DNA from: Corydoras sp. C115
Lineage: Eukaryota; Chordata; Actinopteri; Siluriformes; Callichthyidae
Length of the DNA stretch: 64,000 nt
Direction of reading: 5' to 3'
NCBI GenBank assembly: GCA_019802505.1
Contig: JAFMOC010000156.1
Span: 344,501 to 408,500, forward strand
In this document: positions 10,233 through 21,175 of the stretch, in pieces
How the letters are laid out: every line of letters starts with the position of its first letter
Numbering within the stretch: the stretch's first letter is position 1
Translations under genes and position numbers: made by a program
Notes under the pieces: model-generated
Database searches by the model: none
What the model was told of the DNA's origin: nothing
What the model saw: only the letters and a program-made list of their open reading frames with translations

Positions 10233-10319
10233 AATAATAACAATTCATGTAATAAATTTTTTGAGGACATGAGGACAGCAGCAGAGAGTCACAGCAGCAG
10301 AGTGTAAAGGTCTGAAAGT

Positions 10320-10560
10320 TCCAAAGTTCAGATATCTAAACAATAAGAGGAACGTCTTGGAGAAGTGATTAACAAGTTTAATAAAAATAAGCAAATAATC
10401 TGACCTCACCTCCACATTCTTCATTCAGTGATCACAGCGTGAGATTTACATTCATGTCCTTCTGCTTTGGTTACAGTCCAGAAAAGAATACTCAAAACCA
10501 AAAATTAGGAAAATCCGACCTGTTTTTGCATGTGACGCCTGAGACGGAGGTTGTAAACAA
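10320..10560 (+). repeat. Segmental-duplication block (copy 1)
   Basis: Same block as at 8905, 25110 and 53030, here continuing through the stretch with CACAGCGTGAGATTTACATT. It marks the left part of lectin unit 1. No gene was seen. Confidence 0.85.
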
Positions 10561-10617
10561 ACACATGTTGGAGATTCATGTGCAGTTGTACATTACATTA
10601 TTGTTCTGTTGAAATCA

Positions 10618-11030
10618 ATCCATCCAAACATTATCTTCAGCTTTATTCTCTATTAGGGTCGCGGGGGTTCCCCATGCCCATCCCACTCAGGATACACCCA
10701 GGACAGGACACCAATCTATCACTGGACACACACTTACTCACACAAACACAATCTATATGGGGCAATTTTTTGGAGAATTCAATTCACCTTTAATCCATGT
10801 TTTTGGACTGTGGGAGGGAACCGGAGAACCTGATGGAAACCCACGCGTTCGAATACCAATCTAGGTGAAGTTTCCATGTTCTCCCCGTGATCGCATGGAT
10901 TTCCTCGTGGGTTTGATAGACTGGCGCTGTCCTGGGTTTATCTGCCCAGTGCCCGAAACGTTCTCCAGGCATGGGGAACCCCCCACGACCCTAGTAGAGG
11001 ATAAAGCGGAAGATAATGGATGGATGGAAA
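10618..11030. repeat. Head-to-head pair of V-SINEs
   Basis: An antisense SINE (10618 to about 10860) is followed without spacer by a sense SINE lacking its head (about 10863 to 11030). The two halves are inverted copies, so the locus can form a long hairpin. The sequence shared with the lectin-unit flank resumes only near 11250. Confidence 0.8.
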
Positions 11031-11293
11031 CCTTGGGAGGACCAAGGCTCAGTGGGGTACTCATCCTCCATAAGAGGGGGGGGCAGCATCAACAGTGTAG
11101 GCCAGCCATGTACAGATTGTGTCGAGATCAGGTGACTGTATTTAACACATGGACAAACTCTAACAATTGGAAAACTATATGTAAGTCCATTAAGGGGGAT
11201 CTGCAGGACCGCCAGTCCAATTAATATCCAGGTTCCATCCACTTACACAAAATGGAAAATGGTTTTGTAGAACTCATCTGTTTGGAACATTTG

Positions 11294-11624
11294 TGTCACA
11301 CTTGTTTACCTCGGGATGAACTGCTGCGATACGATGCGCAGAGCCGAAGCGCTTTAACGCGCTGAAGGGAGCCAGGCTCAAAAGGTAGCGGAGAAACAGG
11401 TTTTATTTAAAGGTGTAGGAACACCAAAACAGGGACGTAACAAAACGCAAGCAGACATAAACAACGTGCACAGAGGAAGGAGAACACCCCGGAAATAAAT
11501 ACAAAAAACACCCGACCATCTGCACAAAACAAACCAATAAACAAAACAGGTTAATTAACTAAAATGCTGAATGCAAACACAAGTTAATTAAAATAAGAAA
11601 CAGGTGCCCTAGGCACCTGTAACA
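11294..11624 (-). mobile_element. Solo LTR of the palindromic-end family, antisense
   Basis: Read on the minus strand it begins TGTTACAGGTGCC and ends AAGTGTGACA, with the 5'-terminal palindrome (arms CAGGTGCC and GGCACCTG), a TTAATTAA-rich U3, an AAATAAA signal, and the GCCTGGCTCCCTTCAGCGCG U5 word shared with the elements at 37109 and 39800. Flanks ATTTG and CTTTG differ at one base, consistent with a 5-bp duplication. It splits a sentence that is continuous near 28770. Confidence 0.85.
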
Positions 11625-11759
11625 CTTTGTAAATAAAGTTTTCATTTAAGAATTTTACATTTTCTTTTGCTTAAAGAAGCGGTTATTGTTTCTACATTTT
11701 ATTCTCATTATATTTTTGTACATTACAACTTGACAACAGGAATCAGGAGAAAAAACATG

Positions 11760-11884
11760 ATTTGCATATGATGATGGATAAAGGACTGATGTGAAACTGA
11801 TGTGAGGAACTGCGGCTCCAGGATTCTGAAGCTCCCTTAAAGCTGACAAAGACTAAAAACAGAACCAAACTTCAGCTACTTCAG
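11760..11884 (+). promoter_or_regulatory. Octamer and putative exon 1 of lectin unit 1
   Basis: ATTTGCAT (11760-11767) is followed by a conserved stretch ending in a splice-donor-like CAG|GTAAAA at 11884. The same arrangement is conserved in units 2 (29009) and 3 (56037), while much of the surrounding sequence is not. I infer promoter plus untranslated first exon. No clear TATA box was seen. Confidence 0.5.
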
Positions 11885-12185
11885 GTAAAAAAATCAACCT
11901 CCAGCAGAATGAATTTTTATTTTGATCTGTTCTGAAATTCTTATTTCATTAGTCTGTATTTATATAGTCATGTCTTTTATTCTGTAGAACATGAATTTAT
12001 TGAAATATTTCATTTTATTTTTTAAATTTTCAATTAAATTTTTTCAATTTATCAGTCTGTGTATTATTGTTATATCTACATTGATATTAATCCTCTATTT
12101 ATTTTAATATCAACACTTAATGTTCATAAGAACAGATTAAATAATGTTTCTATTATAATTATTATTTAATATATTTATAAATAGT

Positions 12186-12394
12186 GGCGGCAATGGTTCA
12201 CTCTCCTCCGGGTTCTCCGGTTTCCTCCCACAGTCCAAAAACATGGATCAAGTCAATTGAGTTCTCCAAATTGCCCCTATAGAGTGTGTTTGTGTGAGTG
12301 AGTGTGTGCCCAGCGATAGATTGGCGCCCTGTCCTGGGTATACTCGCCCATCGCCCGAGACGTTTTCCCCTGGATGGGCATGGGGAACCCAGTG
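12186..12394 (+). mobile_element. V-SINE, partial
   Basis: A very short head remnant (GGCGGCA) is joined to the core (CTCCTCCGGGTTCTCCGG) and tail. It ends at GGGGAACCC, where hAT sequence starts, so both elements are truncated at this junction. Confidence 0.8.
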
Positions 12395-13841
12395 TTCCTA
12401 ACCACTGTTTCGAAGTCTGTATCTAAAGAAGAAAGCCACGTGACTGTTTTTATATTGAAATCTGTTTACACACATCATGTTAGTATTGTCGAATCAGCAT
12501 AGGAAAGACGGCTTCAAATTGCCATTTTCACAAAAATTGCTCTTTTATTAAACACATTGCAGCAAATAGCATGGCGAAAATTTGGTTTTTAGCACACCCA
12601 AATGACCAAACACAATGGAAGTCACTGTCGCTTCGGCTTGCTCTTTGGGGGTTTAAAGGCTTTTTATTCTGTAATGCTGCTTTGTGACAATGTACTGTTG
12701 TAAAAAGCACTATATAAATAAATAACTTGAACTTGAAGTGCAATGGCTACTTGGCAAATCAAGCAAATACCTTTTGAGTTTGACATTGTAAAAAAATATT
12801 CATCCTCCCATTCTAAATGAAAGTGGAACATTTTAGTTCTTTTGGAGCGAAGTCCTTCACTCATCTTGTCAGTCAAATAAAGTGCAAAAACACAAAAATA
12901 GAAATTATCTAATGTAGATGATTTGCGAGGCAGTGCTTCGGATTTAGGCACGGAGGAGTGGCCACGTGCCGGTTTTGGGAATAGCAAGAGAGACGGGTGG
13001 GGGGCAGACTGCTTGTTTGCACAATGATAGAAATCGTGATTCAGATAACTCACATTGTGTGTGTGTGTGTTTGTGTGTGAGTGAATGTGTGTGAGCGTGT
13101 TTATAAGTGCTTCAGATACTGTGCTGTAAAAAAGCGCCGATACGTGATAAGCGCTTTTTTTTTTTCAAACCTCCATCGCGATCTACCTGACACCCCTTCG
13201 CAATCGATGTATTGGGCACCCCTGTTCTTAATAAATCTGCTCTCTGATCTCACAACTATGATTGCTTTCACTTGACAACATTGCCACACCCTCATACACT
13301 TTAACATAGAAACAAACAATTATGAATGTTTTTTGTGAAGAAGAAAATAATTGAATTGCTTTATTTAAACACCAAACTCTATACAATTAGTCAAAGCATT
13401 TGTAAAATGGAAGGATCTCGAAAAAAAAAACAAGGTCAGCTGTGTTGGATCATTTTGAACTTGTTTAATAAATAAAGGATTGCACAAGCATTTCCCTACC
13501 TTGTAATGTAAAATGAATGATGTCAGCTATATCAATCCACTGACTAACATTGTATCATAATGAAAAATACATCTTAATGACATCATTAAAACAACCCTGT
13601 TCTCTGCAAAATATGTTTTCTGACTAAAGTTTATTTAGGGACAAAATATATGCTATGGGGGAATATTTCATGTCATTCTTCATAAAAAACTCCAAACATA
13701 TTACTTCTGTTTCTGGTTTCCCACTAGATATCACTGTGGCGTGTAATGTTTCGAACTTCTCACAAGATCAAATCATTTTCCAAATCAATTGGTTCATTTG
13801 ATTCGCGGTCACAAAAGCCCCACTTCTGCCATCACTACGCT
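12395..13841 (-). mobile_element. hAT-type transposon remnant, copy 1
   Basis: The minus strand encodes, near 12730-12870, a stretch with KRTKMFHFHLEWEDEYFF and CLICQVAIAL. This matches the start of the BED-like zinc finger of hAT-derived GTF2IRD2/ZBED5-type proteins. The rest of the transposase is missing. The right end carries a hAT-like terminus whose reverse complement is TAGTGATGGCAGAAGTGG. The left terminus is lost at a SINE junction. A related copy is at 48127-49481. Confidence 0.65.
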
Positions 13842-14020
13842 GAACACAGGAAAGGAAAGGCTTTTAAACATGTAGGGATGGTCATGTGATAAGAAACACA
13901 GCTGCACCAGATCGGCACTAATGACAAATAATAACATCAGGGCCCACTAGGGACGCTGAAGTCCTGATTGGCAGTGCCAGTAATACTTCAAGTGACCAGA
14001 AGAGGGTGCTGTTGTGACAG
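13842..14020 (-). mobile_element. Probable LTR fragment, antisense
   Basis: Shares words with 34900-35035 and 49570-49740 (for example AATGACAAATAA and CAGTGACC-like stretches) and ends in TTGTGACAG. Read on the minus strand it would start TGTCAC and contain a TTTAAAAGCC promoter-like word. The fragment was not delimited; it may be the U3 of an LTR. Confidence 0.4.
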
Positions 14021-15066
14021 ACAGTCAAACACTTCACGTGATGAAATTAAACAGCTTAACGTGGCTTAATGTATTAAAACAGTGACCTAGAAAGGCCAAA
14101 CTTCATTTATTACTCTTAATTAATACTTTCTACAACTGTAATTATGAACCTGTAATTAAAAAGGAAAGGAATCGTTTTCACATTAAGCCAATTCCTCGTA
14201 AATTGTTTGAATGAGAGTGAAAATGCTTAGACTGTCCCACATATGACGTTTACATTTTTGCACATCAGAATAATCACCTGAACCTGCTCTAATTATTCTG
14301 GAGTATATTTGAAAAAATATCTTTCTAAATTTACTTTCAAGTAAATTTGCCCTTTTCAAAAAATTGCACTTCTGTTCACTCTAAATCAGGATGTGATTAT
14401 TTATATTCTTAATTAACTAGAACACATTTAAAATGCTAAAGAATGCATAAAATTACATGTATATAGTTGTGCATTTAATCTGTCTGTAATCTTCAGACAG
14501 GCAGTTTCTCTGGCTTGATTAATACAATGTGTGTTGTCTTTCATTATGTCTTTATATTAATTATAAAGATGTATAAGTAACTCCCGTTCAGCAGGAGAGG
14601 ATAAATCGATATTGATAATTTGAAAATTGATTACTGGGGCTGTTTGAATTGATTGATTATTGATTACACGTCGCCTGACTTGACTTAGTGAGACCAGGAT
14701 TTAGTGCATCAGGATTTTGTTTGTGGAACGGAACTAGACGGAAGTGACGTGTTTGGCTAACTCAAGCGAGGCTTATTCAAATAAGCCTGGCTTTTAATAA
14801 ACTCACTTGGTGGGACAAGTCCCATCACACAAACTCTTGATCGAGGTTCCTGGAACTTTTTGAATATCATCATCAGTTCTGCTGAATTGATCAGAACTCA
14901 TCTTTGATGATTCTCCGATCTATCTATCAACCATCCTGTGCAGTAAAGATCTAATAATTAAAGGTTATGTAGGTTACATTTGACATTTCCTGCTTTATCA
15001 AACACCTGCCTAACATATCAGGGAATCATTAAAACACACATACAATCTGTAATCTCTGTTTTACAG
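14021..15066 (+). other. Intron sequence before CTLD1 of unit 1
   Basis: AT-rich sequence with no recognisable gene or repeat. It ends in a polypyrimidine-poor but usable acceptor (TTTTACAG at 15059-15066). No exon equivalent to the signal-peptide exon at 33661 was seen here. Confidence 0.6.
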
Positions 15067-15313
15067 GGATGATTCCTCTCATCCTGTCCTTCCCTCGTAA
15101 GTTCTATCTGGTTCAGCAGCTGAAATCATGGCCTGATGCTCAGTCTTACTGTCGCACCAACTACGTTGACCTGGCCACCACCCTGAGTGCTGCAGAAATG
15201 AGCCTCCTGCAAAGCACGGCTCAGAAACAACAGTTCACCTCCCCTGCCTGGGTTGGACTGTATAAAGATTACCACGGCTTCCGCTGGTCCTTGATAACAC
15301 ACCACTAGGAGCC
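15067..15313 (+). pseudogene. CTLD1 exon of lectin unit 1, frameshifted and truncated
   Basis: After the acceptor the frame encodes KFYLVQQLKSWPDAQSYCRT and ends at GFRWS. A single missing base near 15291, relative to the 35882 and 58897 copies, shifts the frame to an early stop at 15306-15308. Homology ends at about 15313, so the EPN sugar motif and last three cysteines are gone. No donor is left. Confidence 0.9.
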
Positions 15314-16423
15314 TGCTTTTCCTTCCAGATTATGCACACACGTAGCTTCAAATGCCTGAAAGAACATGGAGCATGAGTGGCATTCTGGCCCCTGGGCCTC
15401 CTAGATGGCAGTGGTCCATTTGCATCCTTTACCAGTCAGACAGGAGATCACAAACATGATTTTATTCAGCTCATTGAAGGTTGGGTGGCTGAGAAAATAA
15501 ATAGCACACTGCATCAGGAACAAACTGCAGGTGCGTGGATTTCCATCATGGTGTTCAAGCTCAGATGGGATGTATCGTAAAGAATAAAGAGGAGGCAAAA
15601 TATTGGATGTGGATGTAGCAGGTGCAGTTGCTAACAGGGCATTGCACAGCTGTGCCTGGAAACCTTAGAAGCAAAGATCAGACTGCCTTAGTAACCTCCC
15701 CCAGTTCACTTTGCAGCTCGGGCAGAGCACGACCCTGTGCCTGTAGGGTGCTGTAGACAGATTCCCCCGTTGATGGATACATGGGAAACATCTGTGAGGG
15801 GACCCTGCTAACAATTTTCTGAGGGTAAAGGTTTACTAGTACTCTAAAAGAGGAACAAGTAAAGCATAATGACGTCGACACAAAGGTTTAGTAATGTCCT
15901 GTGAACAGAGTAGAAAGAAGCCCACACATAGACAATAGAGATCCTCACTGGAAAACAAGACAGAGAGGATTCCAGATAACTGGCGCCCTCCTGGAGATCC
16001 CTGGTTGAGACGAGCTGCAGGAGTAAGCCCGCAGAGGGATGGAAAAGCTGACAGGTGAGTTACAAAAGTCTAGGAGAACTTCCCTAGAAAACACTGAGAT
16101 AAGAAATGGAACATACATGCAGCGAAGAGGCATGAATAGCAACTTTGAACAGTCCTAAACCTGAAAGGAAAACCTTCACACCAGAGGGTTGAAAGAGCAC
16201 AAATCTTAAAGGCTGAGAAGACGGCGGCCTGATGAGGATCAGCTGAACCTAATAGGCCTGAAAGAGGAATGGTGACTGATTAGAGTGTGGAGTAATACGG
16301 GGTGTGTGCATGTGTGTAACGGTGTGTGTGTGTGTGTGTGTGTAACACTTTTGCACTTCTGAGCAATATTCATCTAAAACACCAATAAGGAATTAATAAA
16401 CATGTTTTTTTTCATTATCACAG
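15314..16423. other. Unannotated sequence in unit 1 intron
   Basis: Not homologous to the introns of units 2 and 3 as far as I can see. It replaces the lost 3' part of CTLD1. A short TG repeat lies at 16318-16343. Several small open frames have no recognisable domains. It could be an old retroelement body. Confidence 0.4.
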
Positions 16424-17332
16424 AAAGAAATATCGGTAACCATCGTTCATCTACCACCACCATAAACACAGGTGTTCCACAAGGCTGTGTATTAAGTCCC
16501 TTTCTCTACTCCCTCTTCACCCATGACTGCAAACCTGTCTATGGCTCCAACACCATTATTAAATTTGCAGATTACACCACGGTGATTGGACTCATCAAAA
16601 ACAACGATGAGACTGCTTATAGGGAGGAGGTAAATCGACTGGCTGAGTGGTGCGACAATAACAACCTTCTGCTCAATGCCGAGAAAACAAAGGAGCTCAT
16701 CATGGACTTCAGGAAGAAGGCTGACCAGCACCAACCCATTCATATCAATGGGACAGCAGTGGAGCGTGTGAACAGCTTCAAGTTCCTAGGTGTACACATC
16801 TCTGAGGATCTCACCTGGACGATCGGCTGCTCCAATCTGGTCAAGAAGGCACATCAGCGCCTGTTCTTTCTGAGGACTCTGAGGAAGAACCATCTGTCCT
16901 CAGACATTCTGGTGAACTTCTACCGCTGCACCATTGAGAGCATCCTGACCATCCTGACAGTTTGGTATGGGTCCTGCTCTGTGTCAGACCGGAAAGCGCT
17001 GCAGAGGGTGGTGAAAGCCACCCAGCGCATCACCAGATCACCACTTCCTACCATAGAGGACATCTACACAAAGCGGTGTCTGAAAAGGGCTGGAAAAATT
17101 CTCAAAGTACCCAGTCACCCTGCAAACAGACTATTTTCTCTTCTGCCCTCTGGGAGGCGCTACAGGAGCTTACGGACTAAGACCACCAGGTACCGGAACA
17201 GCTTTTTCCCCACAGCTGTCAAACTCCTGAACTCTGCCTCCTGATATCTGGACTATATTGACACACATCAATAATATATGGACTCATACAACACCCACAA
17301 TATTTAGTTATTTTTATTATCTATACTACTCA

Positions 17333-17334
<2 letters not shown>

Positions 17335-17401
<67 letters not shown>

Positions 17402-17405
17402 TATA
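17335..17405. repeat. TA microsatellite in the L2 3' UTR
   Basis: Pure TA repeat with a single GTA interruption. Confidence 0.95.
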
Positions 17406-17455
17406 CACACACATTTATTCATATTCATATATATATATGTTCATAGCTGTATATT

Positions 17456-17899
17456 TGTCACAGGTGCCTGTGGCACCTGTCCCTCGTTTGTGTCCTTAAT
17501 GGTTTCTGTTGGGTGATTGGTTTGTTTTGTTCACGTGTTTAGTTCCTTTTGTATTTATTCTGAGTTTTCCTTCCCTTTGGTGCACGTCTTTGTTTTGAGG
17601 TTATGATACCCGATGTTACTTTGTTTCGTTTGTTCCCCCTTTCTGTTGGTGTCCCGTCACCAATTTTTATTAAATTACTCATTTTGACTTTTATCCCGGT
17701 GTTTTGGACTCTCCTTCCGCGTTCAACCACGTTACCTCCGCGTGGGTCGTATCCCGTGGGAGCGTTCGCCGTGGACCGACGCACGCATTCCTCCCCGCGT
17801 GGTCGGTACCCGGGAGCGCTCATCAAGGCGCGAGCGGCTGAACGCAATACCTCCGCGTTAGCCGCCCTCCTCCCGGGGAAGAACGGACAGTTGGTGACA
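17456..17899 (+). mobile_element. Solo LTR, distant member of the palindromic-end family
   Basis: Begins TGTCACAGGTGCC, has the same palindrome arms (CAGGTGCC and GGCACCTG, spacer TGT), and ends GTTGGTGACA. Perfect 5-bp duplication ATATT (17451-17455 and 17900-17904). The early U3 (TGATTGGTTTGTTTTG, GTATTTATT) is shared with the 37109 LTR, while the 3' half is different and GC-rich. It sits inside the L2 3' UTR. Confidence 0.88.
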
Positions 17900-18044
17900 A
17901 TATTCATATTTATAATCTGTTTATAATCTGTACATTACATCTGTATATTCTACTAGTCTGTACATCATAGATGTATATATCATAGCTGTATATTTCATAT
18001 GTATAATCTGTATTAATAATTATAATAATAATAATAATAATAAT

Positions 18045-18242
18045 AATTGGGTCATTTAGCAGACGCTTTTATCCAAAGCGACTTACAAGGTCGGCACAGG
18101 GTTAATCACAACATCCCTGGAGCAATGAGGGTTAAGGGTCTTGCTCAAGGACCCACACTGGTAACTTCAGTGGACCTGGGATTTGAACCCCCAACCTTCA
18201 GATTGATAGCCCAACACCCTAACCACTGAGCTAACCCGCCCC
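18045..18242 (-). mobile_element. tRNA SINE with L2-like 3' tail, antisense
   Basis: On the minus strand: tRNA-like head (GGTTAGCTCAGTGG with GGTTCAAATCCC) and the tail GTCGCTTTGGATAAAAGCG, shared with fish L2 LINEs. It is a different family from the V-SINE. Relatives are at 36480 and 63689. Confidence 0.85.
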
Positions 18243-18834
18243 CTGTATTATAATCTGTACATTACATCTGTATATTCCTCTAGTCTGTACATCATAGCTG
18301 TATATTTCATTTCATATTTATAATCTGTACATTCACATCTGTATATTCTACTTACCACTTATAATGTATATATTTACATATCTGCTAAAGCACTTCTGGA
18401 TGGATGCAAACTGCATTTCGTTGTTCATATTGAGCAATGACAATAAAGTTGAATTCTATTCTATTCTATTCTAACAGCAGATACATTTTCAACTCTGGAC
18501 CTTCCAGCTGGTATGATGGCCAGCGCTACTGCAGGCAGCATCACACAGATCTGGCCAGTGCACAAGATGCATCAGAAAACTCCATTCTGATAGGATTGAT
18601 CACAGGCTGGACCTGGTTTGGTCTCCACAAATCCACCTGGAAATGGTTCGATCAGAATAACATCAACTACAACACATGGGCTCCTGATCAACCTGACAAC
18701 AACGACCAGAGATACTGTGGTATTGTACTGAATGGACTGACCTCCGATACTTACTGTACAGATCTGAGAGCTTTCTTCTGTTACAGAGGTGAAGTGTCAT
18801 CATTATCTGTACTGCACACTTTCCTGCTTAAAAA

Positions 18835-19290
18835 CATCCTGCTTAAATAAGTCATGCTTAAATAAGTCAAACTTATATATTTCACCCTTGTATAGGTCTC
18901 GCTTAAATAAATTCTGGTTAAAAATGTCCCGCTTACATAAGACCAGCTTATAAAAGTCTGGCTTAAATCAGTCCCACTTAAATAATTTCCGCTTAAATAA
19001 GTCACGCTTATAGAAGTCACGCTTATGTCCCCCTTATATAAGTCCAGCATAAATAAGGCCCGGTTATATAAGTAACACTTAAATAAGTCACACTAATGAG
19101 GCAGGCTTTTATATGTCTTGGTTTAATAAGTCCTTTTTTATAAGTAATTTTTATATAAGTCATGCTTATATAATTCACACTTATTTAATTTACACTTAAA
19201 TAAGTCATGCTTAAATAAGTCACGCTTTTAAAAGTAACGTTTATATGTCACGCTTAAAGAAGTCATGCTTAGATAAGTCCTGTTTAAATA
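18835..19290 (+). repeat. Degenerate 15-bp intronic repeat, unit 1
   Basis: Some 30 imperfect copies of a TTAAATAAGTCATGC-like unit, directly downstream of the CTLD2 exon. The same repeat occupies the same intron in units 2 (42490) and 3 (60340), with different copy numbers. Confidence 0.88.
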
Positions 19291-19465
19291 AGTCACTAAA
19301 TACCTGAACATACAGAATCACATGATTATACCATCAGTATCATGTCCTCTGATCACATGACTGTGTTTTAGGATTCATGAAGTATTCAGGTAATCATTCT
19401 TACATAAGAAAACATCTGTAACAAGATTTCTACTCAAACTGTGTGAGGTGTTAATGCAGCAGATT

Positions 19466-19778
19466 CATTCATTCATTATCTTCTGCTTTATCCTCTATTA
19501 GGGTCGTGGTATGGTTCCCCATGCCCATCCAGGGGAGAATGTCTCGGGCGCTGGGCAGATACAACCAGGACAGGGTGACAACCTATCGCTGGGCACACAC
19601 TCACACAAACACACTCTACATGGGGCAATTTTTGGAGAACTCAATTGACTTGATCCATGTTTTTGGATTGTGGGAGGAAACCGGGAGAACATGGAAACTC
19701 CACCCAGATGGGGATTCGAACCGGGAATCCCTAGCGCTGAGAGGCGAACGTGCTAACCACTAAGTCACCGTGCCGCCC
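19466..19778 (-). mobile_element. V-SINE, full length, antisense
   Basis: Perfect 12-bp duplication ATGCAGCAGATT (19454-19465 and 19779-19790). It is absent at the matching sites of units 2 and 3, so it inserted after the duplication. Confidence 0.92.
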
Positions 19779-20248
19779 ATGCAGCAGATTATTAATGTTT
19801 ATTTAAAATGATTTCTTTTTAATTCTGTAGTAATCAGAGGACAGCAGCTGATCATCAGGGTGAAGGTTCAGTCCAATCAGAATGTAAATAATCCTGCGCT
19901 ACAGCCAGCCATGTTGGAGACGGTGAGTTTCACTGATCCACAGTTCCTCAGCTTCTAGTACAGTTCTAATGATTTCATTTCTATTTAAACGTTCTCATGA
20001 TGCTACATTTAGGTCCTTATGATTATGATTGTTATTATTATAATTATTATTATTATTATTATGATCATTATGATGATTATAAATCATCTGACTCAGTTCT
20101 TCGTTCTTCTTCTGTTTGATTCACTGTATGAACATCTTCTGTGCTCCAGATTAAAGGGGAACTGCAGAAACTCGGAGTGATGAATGTTACTGTGAAATTC
20201 CGAAAGCAGCCAGATGGAAACGTGTTTCAGAAGATTCATGGGAAATGA

Positions 20249-20526
20249 TGATGTCATTGTCTTTAGGGGTGGAGCTTGGTGGTGGTTGTAATTATGAGTT
20301 TTGTGATTTTGTTTCAGCTGAGTGGATCAGAATTTTAAATATCTTTCAGAACAAATTAAGTAAAGAGAAAAAAAATCATTTTAAAAATTATTTATTATTT
20401 ATTTTAAAATCTTTGTTTTATGACATGTTTTCTGTGGGGTTTCATTAATAAATCAGGAGATGACAGAGGGTTCTGTTCCTGTGGGTCAGGTGAGAGAACA
20501 GACATCACAGAAACTTCATGATCTAC
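20249..20526 (+). repeat. 3' flank shared by the lectin units
   Basis: Sequence after the stop codon is shared with 43387-43560 and 61681-61960 (GATGTCATTG, AGCTGAGTGGATCAG). It probably includes the 3' UTR. No clear polyadenylation site was chosen; AATAAATCAGG near 20447 is a candidate. Confidence 0.6.
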
Positions 20527-21175
20527 TGTTACACATTCCCGTTCACGCCCCGCTCTTTCGTCCACGCCGCCACACACACCCACTCCACAGACACACCCAC
20601 TTCCTTCTGCTGCACGCTCCGCACCGCACACACCCATCTCCACACCTGATCCTAATTCCAATAACCACAGATCACCCTCTCCAGACTATTAGGTGCAGGT
20701 GTGCTCTTCTGATGACAGACTCCACTTAAGCCACCGATCCGGATTCATCGGCGCAGAGTTTTCTGGTTCGCAACGCTCGTGCGCGCAGCTCGCCGCTACC
20801 CGTTCTATTCCTGACCAACCCATCCTGCTTTCGTTCTGGCGAGACCGGCTGATGACTTCCTTCGGTTAGCTGACTCGCTGCCTCTTTCCAGGATCGCTCT
20901 TCTCAGGAGTAGTGGGACTTCGGGGTCTCCGCTGTGCACGCCCCCGCCCCCCCTCGTCTGCATTCCACGCCGCTGACATACGGCGTATGACGTAAGCCGC
21001 CGCATACCACGGCTTGTGGAGAGATCTGAATTTCAGTTGGACTATTGAACTGTTTTTTTCGTTTCTTTGATTTGAATCCCGCTGTGAGGAAATAAAAGAC
21101 TTTGTGTTTACGTTTTCAAAGACACGTCTCTCTCTCTCGTTTCCTCCGGCAACGGGACGCCGACCAACTGTAACA
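20527..21175 (+). mobile_element. Solo LTR, 649 bp
   Basis: TGTTACACAT...AACTGTAACA with a perfect 5-bp duplication TCTAC (20522-20526 and 21176-21180). AATAAAAGAC near 21091 is the polyadenylation signal. It is absent at the matching position in unit 3 (near 61965), where the flanks join. The family is unnamed. Confidence 0.85.

Larger units (their letters stand above)
16441..18475 (+). mobile_element. L2-type LINE, 5'-truncated, inserted in a lectin exon
   Basis: Frame 16424-17244 encodes the second half of an L2/CR1-like reverse transcriptase: TGVPQGCVLSPFLYSLFTHD, then IIKFADYTTVIGLI where the catalytic FADD has become FADY, followed by the thumb region ending LPSGRRYRS and SFFPTAVKLLN. 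The 3' UTR carries later insertions (TA repeat, solo LTR, SINE) and ends ACAATAAAGTTGAA plus TTCTA repeats, the usual L2 tail. A TAAC duplication (16437-16440 and 18472-18475) flanks it. Confidence 0.88.
16424..18788 (+). pseudogene. CTLD2 exon of lectin unit 1, split by a LINE
   Basis: The first 17 nt of the exon are at 16424-16440 and the remaining 313 nt at 18476-18788; together they equal the 330 nt of the intact exon at 42128-42457. Coding after the insert is undamaged: four cysteines (RYCRQ, QRYCG, TYCTD, FFCYR), WTWFGLHKSTWKW and a QPD motif. The donor is AGAG|GTGAAG. The insertion is therefore the only visible lesion of this exon. Confidence 0.9.
11790..20248 (+). pseudogene. Lectin unit 1: two-CTLD secreted lectin pseudogene
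   Basis: Same exon order as the intact gene at 33661-43386: putative exon 1 (to 11884), CTLD1 exon (from 15067), CTLD2 exon (16424-16440 plus 18476-18788), and tail exons (19831-19922 and 20150-20248, stop TGA at the end). The tail exons are intact and read VIRGQQLIIRVKVQ and then RKQPDGNVFQKIHGK. Lesions: no signal-peptide exon was found between 11885 and 15066, where a SINE and a hAT element now lie; CTLD1 has a one-base deletion and loses its 3' third; CTLD2 is split by a 2 kb LINE. This is a dead copy of a teleost CLEC20A/mannose-receptor-like lectin. Confidence 0.85.

Noticed and set aside
18835..19290. CRISPR-like appearance of short direct repeats
   Set aside because: The unit is 15 bp, degenerate, without unique spacers, in an intron of a vertebrate gene.
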